Source: Asticcacaulis tiandongensis (GTDB lineage: Bacteria > Pseudomonadota > Alphaproteobacteria > Caulobacterales > Caulobacteraceae). From it: a stretch of 64,000 bases of DNA. The stretch covers positions 1 to 64,000 of the forward strand of contig NZ_SSBC01000021.1 of assembly GCF_006475605.1 (NCBI RefSeq), read 5' to 3'. Positions 33,948 through 42,774 of this stretch are shown here, in pieces; within the stretch, counting starts at the first letter, position 1; the number at the start of each line of letters is the position of its first letter. Position numbers and translations under genes: made by a program. The notes under the pieces were generated by a model. It made no database searches. It saw nothing but the letters and a program-made list of their open reading frames with translations, and was not told the DNA's origin.

Positions 33948-34352
33948 TCATTCCCCCTCCATCTCACCACGCATCATTAGATAGTGCTTGAGCGCCTCAA
34001 GATTGTAGGCCACGGCTTCATCACCCGATACACTTGCATCCTCTGTGATCGGCTCATACCGCTCTATGAGTTCTAACGTCTTGCCCATGGCTTTCAGGTC
34101 ACCAGACACTGCCTTATTGACGAGCGCATGCACCAACACCTCTTTTTTGGGCACCCTCTGGGTTACACCGTCTATTTGGACAGAAACTTTTCTAGCAATG
34201 GCTTCGTTGACTATGGACTTCAAATTCTTAGAGCCCTTTTGACGGCCTTTGCCGTGTGTATTTCCGGGTTTAAATTGCGACGCCTTAGGGGGTTTGCCGT
34301 AGCCCACCTTGTAACCATCTGAGGTTTCTTCTGAATTGGTAAGTTTCGTCAT
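33948..34352 (-). CDS. DUF5681 phage-associated protein
   Basis: A 134-residue protein with the DUF5681 opening: YKVGYGKPPKASQFKPGNTH followed by GKGRQKGSKN, a basic N-terminus, then a helical part (EVLVHALVNKAVSGDLKAMG). It sits between a ParB-methyltransferase gene (ATGA overlap) and the terminase large subunit, the usual place of this family in alphaproteobacterial phage-like islands, where a terminase-small-subunit-like role is suspected but not proven. Confidence 0.85.
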   Translation of the reverse strand: MTKLTNSEETSDGYKVGYGKPPKASQFKPGNTHGKGRQKGSKNLKSIVNEAIARKVSVQIDGVTQRVPKKEVLVHALVNKAVSGDLKAMGKTLELIERYEPITEDASVSGDEAVAYNLEALKHYLMMRGEMEGE

Positions 34353-35815
34353 GCTGATCCCTCCCCGTCAGCAGAGGCTTGCGCCGCTTCACGTCGGGCG
34401 CAAACGGTTTCAAACGTTTCGCCAGTCTCTTCTAAAATAGCCTGCTGACCCGTATAGTCCTGCCAGCGCCGTATGCAGACATCAACGAACCTTGGCTCAA
34501 GCTCAATACCGTAACAGCGTCTTTTAGATTTCTCCGCAGCGATCAAAGTCGTGCCGCTGCCAAGGAAACTATCCAGAACGATATCGTCTTTTTGAGTGAC
34601 GTCGAGAATGGCATCGACACACAGTTCTACCGGTTTTGGGGTGGCATGTAGGTGCAACATCGCATTTGCAGATGACCCCCGACGGTTAGCCCCTGGCGCC
34701 TTCCAGACATTGGTGCGATTACGACCATGACGACCTAATCCCACATTGTTCGTGCGCGGTGTTTCGCCCTTGCAGAACACAGCCACCAGTTCATAGGCTG
34801 ATCTGTAAAGCGTGCCCATAGCCCCTGCTTCTTTGTCCCAGACAGCGAGATTAATGAGCTTCAATCCGGACCTAAAGCCTGCCTGATAAAGCCGATCGAT
34901 CGACCGCCAGTCCATAAAGGCATAGATAACCGCTCCCTCGCCTACGCGTTGCGCCCAATGACCGACAACCGCGTCGAGAAAAGCCTGCCACTGGTCTGAA
35001 TCCATCTCACCTGACGCCATGGCAAATTCTTTGTGGGTCGTTTTGCCCAATCCACTGACATTACCTTTAATACGTACATTGTAGGGCGGATCCGACAGCA
35101 CCGCTTGAACCTGCACGTCGCCGAGCAACTGATCGTAGGCGAACGCTTCCAGTGCATTCCCGCAAAGAATCCTGTGATCGCCGCACTGCCAGATATCACC
35201 CAGCCGCGTAATCTCATTTTCCAAAGCCTCAGGGACGCACTCATCTCTCGCCACCGCCGCGTTATCGCTCAGATCATCCAAGAGGATAATATCAAGTTCA
35301 GGCGCGGTAAAACCCGTGCTGCCTAGATCAATCTCAAGATCGAGCAAATCGGTCATCTCGACCTTCAACTGATCGATATCCCAAACGCCCAGTTCCGCGG
35401 TCCGGTTCAGAGCCAGACGCAGTTTACGTGTTTCCGCTGATGACAAATGGGAAACTTCAATTGCGGGCACCTGAGTCAATTGCAGGCGTCTGGCGGCCTC
35501 CACCCGTGTATGACCGTCAACGATCTCACCAGAACGAATAAGGATTGGGACCGTGAACCCTAAATCCGCGATAGATGCCATCAGGCGCACCACATGAGCA
35601 TCTGTGACTTTGCGTGTCTGCCTGCCCGCACTGCGCAAGGCCGATAGATCAACATTCTGGATAATTAGTTCCGGCAGAATATCGTTGCGGCGCGGTGCGG
35701 CCGCAAGATCGGCACTATTATTTGCGGCTTCCACCGCTTGCCGCCGTGCACGAGTTTTAGAAAGCTTCAGCTCTCTGAAACTCTGATCTGATTTTAGTTT
35801 TGCGTTCGTGTTCAT
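34349..35815 (-). CDS. ParB-domain / DNA methyltransferase fusion
   Basis: A 488-residue protein. Residues about 55-150 form a ParB/sulfiredoxin-like domain (IVDGHTRVEAARRLQLTQVP). Residues about 215-455 form an N4/N6 amino methyltransferase: catalytic LSDPPYNV, then the C-terminal SAM-binding DSFLGSGTTLIAAE. The order (catalytic motif before FxGxG) is beta-class. ATG 35815 has GGAG in front. Such fusions are common in prophages, where they may protect phage DNA from restriction or alter host methylation. Confidence 0.9.
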   Translation of the reverse strand: MNTNAKLKSDQSFRELKLSKTRARRQAVEAANNSADLAAAPRRNDILPELIIQNVDLSALRSAGRQTRKVTDAHVVRLMASIADLGFTVPILIRSGEIVDGHTRVEAARRLQLTQVPAIEVSHLSSAETRKLRLALNRTAELGVWDIDQLKVEMTDLLDLEIDLGSTGFTAPELDIILLDDLSDNAAVARDECVPEALENEITRLGDIWQCGDHRILCGNALEAFAYDQLLGDVQVQAVLSDPPYNVRIKGNVSGLGKTTHKEFAMASGEMDSDQWQAFLDAVVGHWAQRVGEGAVIYAFMDWRSIDRLYQAGFRSGLKLINLAVWDKEAGAMGTLYRSAYELVAVFCKGETPRTNNVGLGRHGRNRTNVWKAPGANRRGSSANAMLHLHATPKPVELCVDAILDVTQKDDIVLDSFLGSGTTLIAAEKSKRRCYGIELEPRFVDVCIRRWQDYTGQQAILEETGETFETVCARREAAQASADGEGSA

Positions 35816-36405
35816 GACGACCACTCCAAAGTTAAACCAAATGCTTCTGCAGCGTTGGGCCAAGGGTAAAACCGGGTCCAACACCGCCTAAGCGATGTTA
35901 AATCCGACCGTTACCCTCCTTGGTGCTAGGTCGTCTGTCCGTTACCGAACGACACAATCAAACAGCGTTATGGTTAGGGGCACAAGCAAAAAATGTCTGG
36001 CGCAGAGCGCATGGACTGCCAAATGGGCCGGCCCGTCATGGCCCTATCTTCTCCCGTCATGCGGCGTATAATTTCACAAGGACGATAGATAAGTTCCCGC
36101 TAACTGAAATGCGGGAATTAGGCACTCAGGTGTCTAAAGTTTAAAGGAAATATCATTGGAAAACCGTAGCATTCGGCCTGATTTATTCGAAATTCCCGTT
36201 AAATCCCGTCAAACACGGGAAAACCCACACCGAGACTGGTTAGCCCACGACTGCGCACACCACCACCAATTAACGCCGGTTAATCTTAAAATAAGTACAC
36301 GATATCCTTGCGCCACGACGTAACAGCTATTGGGCAACCGTTCGTGACGGATATGACCATCTTCGGTAACCCACATAGCCCGACACAGGGTCGTGCAGGG
36401 CAGGC
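35816..36405. other. Gene-poor stretch at the edge of the phage-like segment
   Basis: I see no convincing gene. Two small stem-loops share a motif: ttcccgc/gcgggaa (36094-36117) and ttcccgt/acgggaa (36193-36221), the second with an extra internal cccgt. The plus-strand frame at 35920-36144 has no ribosome site or recognisable content. The stretch may contain the old phage attachment end, but no matching partner is seen in the window. Confidence 0.4.
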
Positions 36406-36930
36406 TCATTGAGAGCGCGGATCGTTGTTATCGATGACATGCTGATAGGCAACGAGATCAAGGAAGGCTTCTGCCTCGACAACCGAACCGCCCTCCATCC
36501 TGAATATCCAGACAAACTGGTTGGTATAAAGTGCCCCGACGTTGTGGTGGCTGAGGCGTCAAAGCGGATGACGACCCGGTCACCGGCGACCCAGATATGG
36601 TGCAGTTCCGGCTTCAGGGGACTTGCAAGGCGGCGGACCAGAGAAGGCGATGCGTTGTGCATAAAGTCCTATGCCCTTATAGATTCTGGCGGTCGAGTCA
36701 GAGCCATGGACCGTCCAGCGAGTATCGGGGGAAAGCAGATCGAAGACGCTACCGCGTCCGGATGCCCAGCCTTCAAACGCCTCGTGTACTAAGGCTTCGT
36801 TTCGGGCTTCGGTTTCATCAAATGAGATGGCCACCCTGCTCGCCTGCGCTGGTACGACGACGAAGGCCAATATAAGCAAGGGCTTGCGGGCGGCAATCAT
36901 GACCGCTTCGGTCGGCGGTGCAAAAGTCAT
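36406..36930 (-). pseudogene. SnoaL/NTF2-like secreted protein, two frameshifts
   Basis: ATG 36930 (GGGAG upstream) starts a signal peptide (PLLILAFVVVPAQA) and an NTF2-like fold (NEALVHEAFEGWASGRGSVF, LLSPDTRWTVHGSD). The frame breaks at about 36672 (one extra G), continues as HNASPSLVRRLASPLKPELH and VAGDRVVIRFDA, breaks again near 36539, and finishes as TNQFVWIFRMEGG, VAYQHVIDNNDP, stop at 36406. The two shifts compensate. The whole fold is preserved across the three pieces, so either decay is very recent or the indels are assembly errors. Confidence 0.75.
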
Positions 36931-36952
36931 GGGATGGCTCCCTCAATTAGCC

Positions 36953-37675
36953 TCAGTTAGCTGAGGCGGTTGGGCGGATCGTGATTTCGGTGGTGTCCAC
37001 GCTTGCCGGGGCCTCGATCACCTGACGAACGGCGCGCGCGATGTCTGAGGGTTGCAGGGCAATGGCGCGATAGGCGTCGATTACAGCCTTCGTTTCCGCA
37101 TGCGTGATGGTGGCTGCAAGCTCGCTTTCCACGACGCCGGGATTGACGCAGGTGACACGGATATTCGCGCTTTCCTGACGCAGACCGTCCGAAATGGCGC
37201 GCACCGCAAATTTCGTCGCACAATAGACCGCCGCCGTGGGCACGACCTGTAAGGCACCAATAGAACCGATATTGATAATCTGACCACTGCCCTGAGCCTG
37301 CATGACCGGCAGCACCGCTCCAATGCCCCAGAGTACGCCTTTAATATTGACGTCGACCATTCGCTCCCACTCATCGTGCTTGCCCGCAGCCAGCGGCGAT
37401 AGCGGCATCACGCCTGCATTGTTGACCAGAACATCAATACGCCCCCATTTTTCCATCGCGGTTTCAGCGAAAACCGTCATGGACCCAAGATCCGTGACGT
37501 CCAGTGCCTGAGCCTCTGCCGTGCCGCCTGCATCACGAATTTCGGCGGCTATGGCTTTGATGCGCTCCAGTCTGCGTGCGCCCAGCAGCACCTTAGCGCC
37601 CGTACCGCCAATTTCGCGGGCTATAGCTTCGCCTATGCCACTGGAGGCTCCGGTAATCAGAATAATCTTATTCAT
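36953..37675 (-). CDS. SDR-family NAD(P)-dependent oxidoreductase
   Basis: A 240-residue short-chain dehydrogenase of classical type: nucleotide-binding TGASSGIGEAIA, the NNAG motif, catalytic Ser in NIGSIGALQ and Tyr-x-x-x-Lys in VYCATKFAV. The substrate cannot be told. It sits 97 bases from a divergent LysR gene, which probably controls it, and 22 bases upstream of the broken SnoaL-like gene in the same direction. Confidence 0.93.
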   Translation of the reverse strand: MNKIILITGASSGIGEAIAREIGGTGAKVLLGARRLERIKAIAAEIRDAGGTAEAQALDVTDLGSMTVFAETAMEKWGRIDVLVNNAGVMPLSPLAAGKHDEWERMVDVNIKGVLWGIGAVLPVMQAQGSGQIINIGSIGALQVVPTAAVYCATKFAVRAISDGLRQESANIRVTCVNPGVVESELAATITHAETKAVIDAYRAIALQPSDIARAVRQVIEAPASVDTTEITIRPTASAN

Positions 37676-37772
37676 GCTGTGTTTTCCTTATGTGTATTCA
37701 GCGAAGATAGACTCCTATGACTGGTAATGGTATTCGCTCGTTACTTGACTGAATGGTTAGAAAATCTGGACA

Positions 37773-38660
37773 ATGAAAATTGACCTGAACCTCCTGCCGC
37801 TCTTTCTCGCTGTCGCGGAGGAGCACAACTTTCGAGCCGCAGCGGATCGCCTCGGCGTGACGCGCTCGGCCGTAAGTCAGGGGATACGACGGCTTGAGGA
37901 TAGCTTCGGCACGGCGCTGGTGATGCGCACCACACGGTCTGTGCGGTTGACAGAAACCGGAGAGCGTCTGCACGAAGCCCTGTCGTCCCCGCTTTCAGAG
38001 ATCGGCACCGCGCTTGAAAATGTCGCCGCCGTAACCGCCCCGCGCGGGCTTTTACGGATCGCCGCGACCTCAATCGCCGAGCCATTCCTGTCCGGGCCGC
38101 TGCTGACCGGTTTCACGGCCGCCAACCCCGGCGTGACGATCGACGTTACCGTCACCGATGAGGTGTTCGACATCGTAGCGGCCGGCTTTGATGCAGGTGT
38201 CAGGCTTGGTGAGGTGATTGAGCAGGATATGGTCGCGATCCCCCTCACCGGCGACCAGCGCGAAAGTGTCGTTGCGACACCCTCCTATCTCGCGGCCCAT
38301 GGCGTGCCCGCCCACCCGCGTGACCTCATTCGCCACCGCTGCATCGGCTGGCGTCCGGCACCAAACGTCGCGCCATATCGCTGGGAGTTCGAAGAAAAGG
38401 GTACCACGTTCAGCGTCTCGGTTGACCCGCAGATCACCACCAACGACTTACGCCTGATGATCCGCACAGCGCTCGCGGGCGGCGGCATCACTTTCGCATT
38501 AGAGGAGACTTTCAGGCCGTATGTGGAAACAGGGGAACTTGTGCCTCTGCTTGAAGACTTCCTGCCGCCTTTTCCCGGCTTTTTCCTGTATTTCCCCCAA
38601 CGTCGCAACATGGCGCCCAAGCTGCGTGCTCTGATTGAGTATGTCCGAAAATGGAAGTGA
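37773..38660 (+). CDS. LysR-family transcriptional regulator
   Basis: A 295-residue regulator: N-terminal winged helix (LLPLFLAVAEEHNFRAAADR and TRSAVSQGIRRLEDSFG), then the periplasmic-binding-like effector domain (about 90-295). It diverges from the SDR gene at 36953; in this family that arrangement usually means activation of the neighbour by binding the shared 97-base gap. The effector is unknown. Confidence 0.93.
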   Translation: MKIDLNLLPLFLAVAEEHNFRAAADRLGVTRSAVSQGIRRLEDSFGTALVMRTTRSVRLTETGERLHEALSSPLSEIGTALENVAAVTAPRGLLRIAATSIAEPFLSGPLLTGFTAANPGVTIDVTVTDEVFDIVAAGFDAGVRLGEVIEQDMVAIPLTGDQRESVVATPSYLAAHGVPAHPRDLIRHRCIGWRPAPNVAPYRWEFEEKGTTFSVSVDPQITTNDLRLMIRTALAGGGITFALEETFRPYVETGELVPLLEDFLPPFPGFFLYFPQRRNMAPKLRALIEYVRKWK

Positions 38661-38785
38661 AGCTCGGTCAGGGCATCCGTTAAACCAGAAACTGACCAGA
38701 CGTCCCTGAGAGGGAAAACAAGGCCCGATGAAGCGGTCTCAGGCGGCTGTTCCATATCCTTGTTATGAATCGGCCCTGCGCGCCC

Positions 38786-39658
38786 TCAACGCGCCTCCGG
38801 TGGCGGGCCTCCCTGAACATTTGACGCGCCTCCCGGCTTTGTCATGTCCGCATGCTGGGAAACTCTGACCGCTTCAGGAATAACCGTCGCCGTCAGGATT
38901 TTGTTCTTCAGGCTGCCAGCAACGATATTGGATTTTTCACTCATCAGGCCTTCGAACGCCTCACGCGCGATATCCGCTGGATCGTCTTTTTCGGAAACCC
39001 CGACCTTGGTGTCATCCATACCGGCGCGGTGAAAGAAATTGGTGTCGGTCGGCCCCGGTTGCAGGGTGGTGACCTGGATGCCTTTTTCTTCAAGCTCGTG
39101 ATGCAGGGCGGTGGCAAAGGACTGGATAAACGCTTTTGTCGCCGCATAAACCGCTTCATATGGCCCCGGTGTCGTAGCCGCAACCGAAGAGGTGAAAAGG
39201 ATTTTACCGCCTTCCCCCTTCAGGATCATATATTGCACCAGATGTTTGGCCAGATGCACATTGGCCAGCACGTTGAGCCTGATCATATTCAGCTCGGTAC
39301 ACAATTCCGTTTCAAAGAATTTCCCCCCAACGCCTACACCTGCATTGAGTACGATCGCCGCTAACGGTCGGTCTATATGGCGTATGTCCGCACAGAAAGC
39401 GTCGATTTCGGTTTCCTGACGCAAATCACGCCGCACCCCCATAACCTCGACATTATAAATACCAAGACGGTCCACGGCGTCATGAACCGCCTCACTTTCT
39501 GATACCAGCAGCAGATCGTAACCATGCTCAGCAAACTGTATCGCCAATTCGTAGCCTATGCCCGTCGAAGCCCCGGTAATAACAGCCAGAGGGCGTCCCG
39601 AAGGCGTGCCCGAGAAACGTACCTCAGGATAAATCTGAGCGCGATCTTCATAATTCAT
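38786..39658 (-). CDS. SDR-family oxidoreductase
   Basis: A 290-residue short-chain dehydrogenase: TGASTGIGYELAIQFAEHG, the variant LNAGVGVGG, catalytic Ser in FTSSVAATTPG and Tyr-x-x-x-Lys in VYAATKAFI. It is longer than the classical core, with an N-terminal extension (about 23 residues) and a Pro/Gly-rich tail (ASNVQGGPPPEAR). The neighbouring alcohol dehydrogenase diverges from it, so the 231-base gap probably holds both promoters. Substrate unknown. Confidence 0.9.
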   Translation of the reverse strand: MNYEDRAQIYPEVRFSGTPSGRPLAVITGASTGIGYELAIQFAEHGYDLLLVSESEAVHDAVDRLGIYNVEVMGVRRDLRQETEIDAFCADIRHIDRPLAAIVLNAGVGVGGKFFETELCTELNMIRLNVLANVHLAKHLVQYMILKGEGGKILFTSSVAATTPGPYEAVYAATKAFIQSFATALHHELEEKGIQVTTLQPGPTDTNFFHRAGMDDTKVGVSEKDDPADIAREAFEGLMSEKSNIVAGSLKNKILTATVIPEAVRVSQHADMTKPGGASNVQGGPPPEAR

Positions 39659-39889
39659 GGTCAGATACTTTCAAAATTATGCTGCGGGAAAGAGAGCTGG
39701 GTGTATCTCTGCGGCATTTACTTTGACTAATTAATACAAGGATAGTAGAGGCCATTTCTTCATCTATGTAAAAAAGAAGAAAATCATGTACCAAATACTT
39801 TTTTTATTAAGTTTCAGGGCCTGAGGCAGATGTTTTTACAAAGCTGCATGTTACGTTCCTCTGCCCATTCATATTCAAGGAAAAGCATA

Positions 39890-41068
39890 ATGAAAGCGCT
39901 GTGTTGGCACGGAGTTGGTGATGTACGCGTTGATACGGTGCCTGATCCCCAGATTCTGCATCCCAGAGACGCGATCATCCGGGTAACCTCAACGGCCATC
40001 TGCGGATCGGATCTGCACCTGCTGGACGGTGTTATTCCGACCATGGAAAAGGGTGATATTCTCGGGCACGAATTCATGGGCGAAGTCGTCGAACTTGGGG
40101 ACGATGTCAGGAATCTGAATATCGGAGATCGGGTGGTCGTGCCTTTTACGATTGCCTGCGGCGAATGCTTTTTTTGCCTGAAAGGCTTCACTTCCTGTTG
40201 TGAACGCTCGAACCCTAACGAAGCCACAGCGCGCAAGCTTATGGGGCATTCGCCGTCAGGCCTGTTTGGCTATTCGCATATGTTAGGCGGCTTTTCCGGC
40301 GGTCAGGCGGAATATGTGCGCGTACCCTTCGCCGATGTGGGGCCGTTCAAAGTCCCCGATTACCTTCATGATGAGCAGGTGCTTTTCCTGAGTGACATAT
40401 TCCCGACCGGTTACATGGCGGCGGAAAACGCTGACATTGAACCAGGCGATACGGTTGCGGTCTGGGGGTGCGGACCGGTCGCCCTGTTTGCTATAAAAAG
40501 CGCGTGGATGTTCGGGGCCGGACGGGTCATTGCCATTGATGAAGTCCCCGAAAGGCTGGCTTTAGCTGGCAGTGATGGCAAGACCGAAACAATTGATTTC
40601 TCAAAGGAATCGAACGGTGTCTATGAGATTCTGATGGAAAAGACGGCCGGAAGGGGGCCTGATCGCTGCATTGATGCCGTCGGCACCGAAGCCGCTGGTC
40701 ATGGATCATTGGATGCCTTTATTGACAAGGTGAAGATGACCCTTAAGCTCGGGACCGACCGGCCGCACGTGGTCAGGGAAACCTTCCTGTCATGCCGGTG
40801 TTGCGGCACCATTTCCATGCCGGGCGTCTATGGCGGTTATCTCGACAAGATTCCCTTTGGGGCCTTCGTCAACAAGGGCCTGACTTTAAAATCCGGACAG
40901 ACACACGTTCATCGCTATCTGCCCATTCTGCTTGAGAAGATCGAAAAAGGGGAAATTGACCCGACTTTCCTGATAACGCACCGGGGCAGTCTTGACGATG
41001 CACCTGACTTCTACCGCATGTTCCGTGATAAGGCAGACGGTTGCGTCAAATGTGTAATGACCCCCTGA
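39890..41068 (+). CDS. Zinc-dependent alcohol dehydrogenase (formaldehyde-dehydrogenase-like)
   Basis: A 392-residue medium-chain dehydrogenase: catalytic-zinc residues in AICGSDLH and GHEFMGEV, four structural-zinc cysteines in [17 protein letters not shown], and a Rossmann motif [12 protein letters not shown]. The long insert near 100-125 and the C-terminal part ([13 protein letters not shown]) are those of the threonine/formaldehyde dehydrogenase-like branch. I chose ATG 39890 (AAGGAAAAG upstream) over 39830, which has no site. The substrate is not determinable from sequence. Confidence 0.92.
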   Translation: MKALCWHGVGDVRVDTVPDPQILHPRDAIIRVTSTAICGSDLHLLDGVIPTMEKGDILGHEFMGEVVELGDDVRNLNIGDRVVVPFTIACGECFFCLKGFTSCCERSNPNEATARKLMGHSPSGLFGYSHMLGGFSGGQAEYVRVPFADVGPFKVPDYLHDEQVLFLSDIFPTGYMAAENADIEPGDTVAVWGCGPVALFAIKSAWMFGAGRVIAIDEVPERLALAGSDGKTETIDFSKESNGVYEILMEKTAGRGPDRCIDAVGTEAAGHGSLDAFIDKVKMTLKLGTDRPHVVRETFLSCRCCGTISMPGVYGGYLDKIPFGAFVNKGLTLKSGQTHVHRYLPILLEKIEKGEIDPTFLITHRGSLDDAPDFYRMFRDKADGCVKCVMTP

Positions 41069-41155
41069 TCAGCGGCGATTATCGAAGCATTCTTGCGCAT
41101 CTGTAGGTATCGTTAGGGTCGCACGCCAGTAATCCGTTCGATGATATGCTGCGAT

Positions 41156-42697
41156 TCACCATCCGGATAGATTATGTGCCTTACGCATAAGCTCTGCAGG
41201 CAGGGTCAGACGATAGATCAGGATCAGACTGTCATTATCTCCCGTCCCGCTGCCGTTTGCATTAGTCAGTCCCGCATCAAACCCTTGCCCGTTCACCCGT
41301 CCCGTTGCCGTTCCAAAGTCATTGTCACTGCCCACCAGCAAAAAGACATCGTTTGGGGCGTCAGGATCAAACGCAGGCGCGATAGCCATTGCCTCCAGCT
41401 TTTCCGAAAGCGTATCCGCCGTAGAGGGGGTGACATCAAGGTTCATGCCGAAGCGACGCAACTGAACAGGATTGAGCATGTTAATCAGTTCTGCCTGCTG
41501 TACAGGGACAATGCCCGCCTCAAGCTTACCATTGCGCGCAACCGGCTGAGTCGATTGCTCATAGGGTGTGCCCGCCAGATTGGTAGCGCCGGTAAGATCG
41601 ATCAGCAGGATGCTCTTATAGACTGTCGGATCAGCCGTGCCCTTGCCGCGCCCGTTGCCATCACGCGACAGCACCAGAAGCTGCGTATCACTAAGGGCGA
41701 CCGCTTCTGACTGAGCCGCCGTTGCATCAGCGGCCTTACCGTCACCCTTAACGCGATAGGTCGGCAGTTGCAGGACATAGTGCCCGACCGGTTGGCTTGG
41801 CGTGGGGGTCTCGGAAATATCATAAACCAGAATACGCGTCGGGCTGCGCGTGGCGGCGTTCTTGCCCACCGTGTCCTGAACCGTAGCGCTCTGCAAAATG
41901 GCAATCAGGTGTTTACCATCGGGGGTGAGCGTGAGCGCCTCCAGCCCCTGATTATTGCGACGGCCCGTATCAGGCGCCTTCTCGGAGTTGAAGTTCAGCT
42001 TTCCGTCCGTCATAGGCATAAGCGCTGGCACGGTCTGAATGGCACCGGTTTGACGACCCGTGGCATCGAACAGATAGATGCCTGCCGCATACTCATCGGA
42101 AATGTAGAAGCTGCCATCCGGCAACAGGGCGATGGCTTCGGAATCAAGGCTGATACGCCCTGCCCCTTCACCGCTGGCGGGTGACGGATACAGAATGCCG
42201 TTGCGCGTCAGGATATGATCACCGGGGTCTTTACCGGTGAACGGCTTGCCAGTTTCATCTGTTAACCTGAAACCACCAACAGGCTGGATGGCCACATCCC
42301 CCTGTGGGTTCATTGTCAGGCGCAGACTGTGCACGCGGCTGACATAATCAACCGTGCCCGCAACCGAGCCGACATTATTGGGCCCACGATCCGGCAAGGT
42401 GTATATTTCACCGCTGTAGCTGCCGTCGGGCTGCCGTTCCCAGTTACGCAGCGCCATGCTGGAAAACGAGCCCAGCGTATCCCCCAGAAAGTCGCGCGTA
42501 GACGCAGGCAGACGCCCCGCACCGACCAGACCGTGATTGACAAAGGTCTGACCGTTCAGCGTCGCCGAAACTGCACCTTCAATCTCAGTCCGGTTCGGCC
42601 TCGTATAGGCCTGCGCCACGTGGGCTTGCGCGAAAGCCGCCCCGCCACAGGTCATCATCATAAGCGTAAGTGCAGTAAGAATCGGCAATCGCGTCAC
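41156..42697 (-). CDS. Secreted phytase/esterase-like beta-propeller protein
   Basis: A 513-residue protein with a signal peptide (LTALTLMMMTCGGAAFAQA) and the fold of the 'esterase-like activity of phytase' family: SLDSEAIALLPDGSFYISDE, NNQGLEALTLTPDGKHL and SEAVALSDTQLLVLSRDGNG. Members probably release phosphate or cleave esters outside the cell or in the periplasm. It follows the TonB receptor gene in the same direction, 78 bases away with a hairpin between them, a pairing often seen in Caulobacterales and sphingomonads. Confidence 0.88.
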   Translation of the reverse strand: MTRLPILTALTLMMMTCGGAAFAQAHVAQAYTRPNRTEIEGAVSATLNGQTFVNHGLVGAGRLPASTRDFLGDTLGSFSSMALRNWERQPDGSYSGEIYTLPDRGPNNVGSVAGTVDYVSRVHSLRLTMNPQGDVAIQPVGGFRLTDETGKPFTGKDPGDHILTRNGILYPSPASGEGAGRISLDSEAIALLPDGSFYISDEYAAGIYLFDATGRQTGAIQTVPALMPMTDGKLNFNSEKAPDTGRRNNQGLEALTLTPDGKHLIAILQSATVQDTVGKNAATRSPTRILVYDISETPTPSQPVGHYVLQLPTYRVKGDGKAADATAAQSEAVALSDTQLLVLSRDGNGRGKGTADPTVYKSILLIDLTGATNLAGTPYEQSTQPVARNGKLEAGIVPVQQAELINMLNPVQLRRFGMNLDVTPSTADTLSEKLEAMAIAPAFDPDAPNDVFLLVGSDNDFGTATGRVNGQGFDAGLTNANGSGTGDNDSLILIYRLTLPAELMRKAHNLSGW

Positions 42698-42707
42698 GGG
42701 TCATTCC

Positions 42708-42748
42708 TCAAAAAAGTGCGGGCGGGCCCCCTGTAAAAGGGCCGCCTG
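42708..42748 (-). terminator. Rho-independent terminator after the TonB receptor gene
   Basis: On the minus strand a GC-rich hairpin (ggcggccc, loop, gggcccgcc; 42746-42721) is followed by TTTTTT at 42716-42711. It lies between the receptor stop (42775) and the ATG of the phytase-like gene (42697), so the second gene may have reduced or separate expression. Confidence 0.7.
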
Positions 42749-42774
42749 CCACAATTGGCTTAACGCCTGAAGGC

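Noticed and set aside
35920-36144. 74-codon plus-strand frame near the phage remnant
   Set aside because: No ribosome site, no motif, and unusual composition; treated as non-coding.
37741-38085. Arg/Ser-rich minus-strand frame opposite the LysR gene
   Set aside because: Shadow of the LysR coding sequence.
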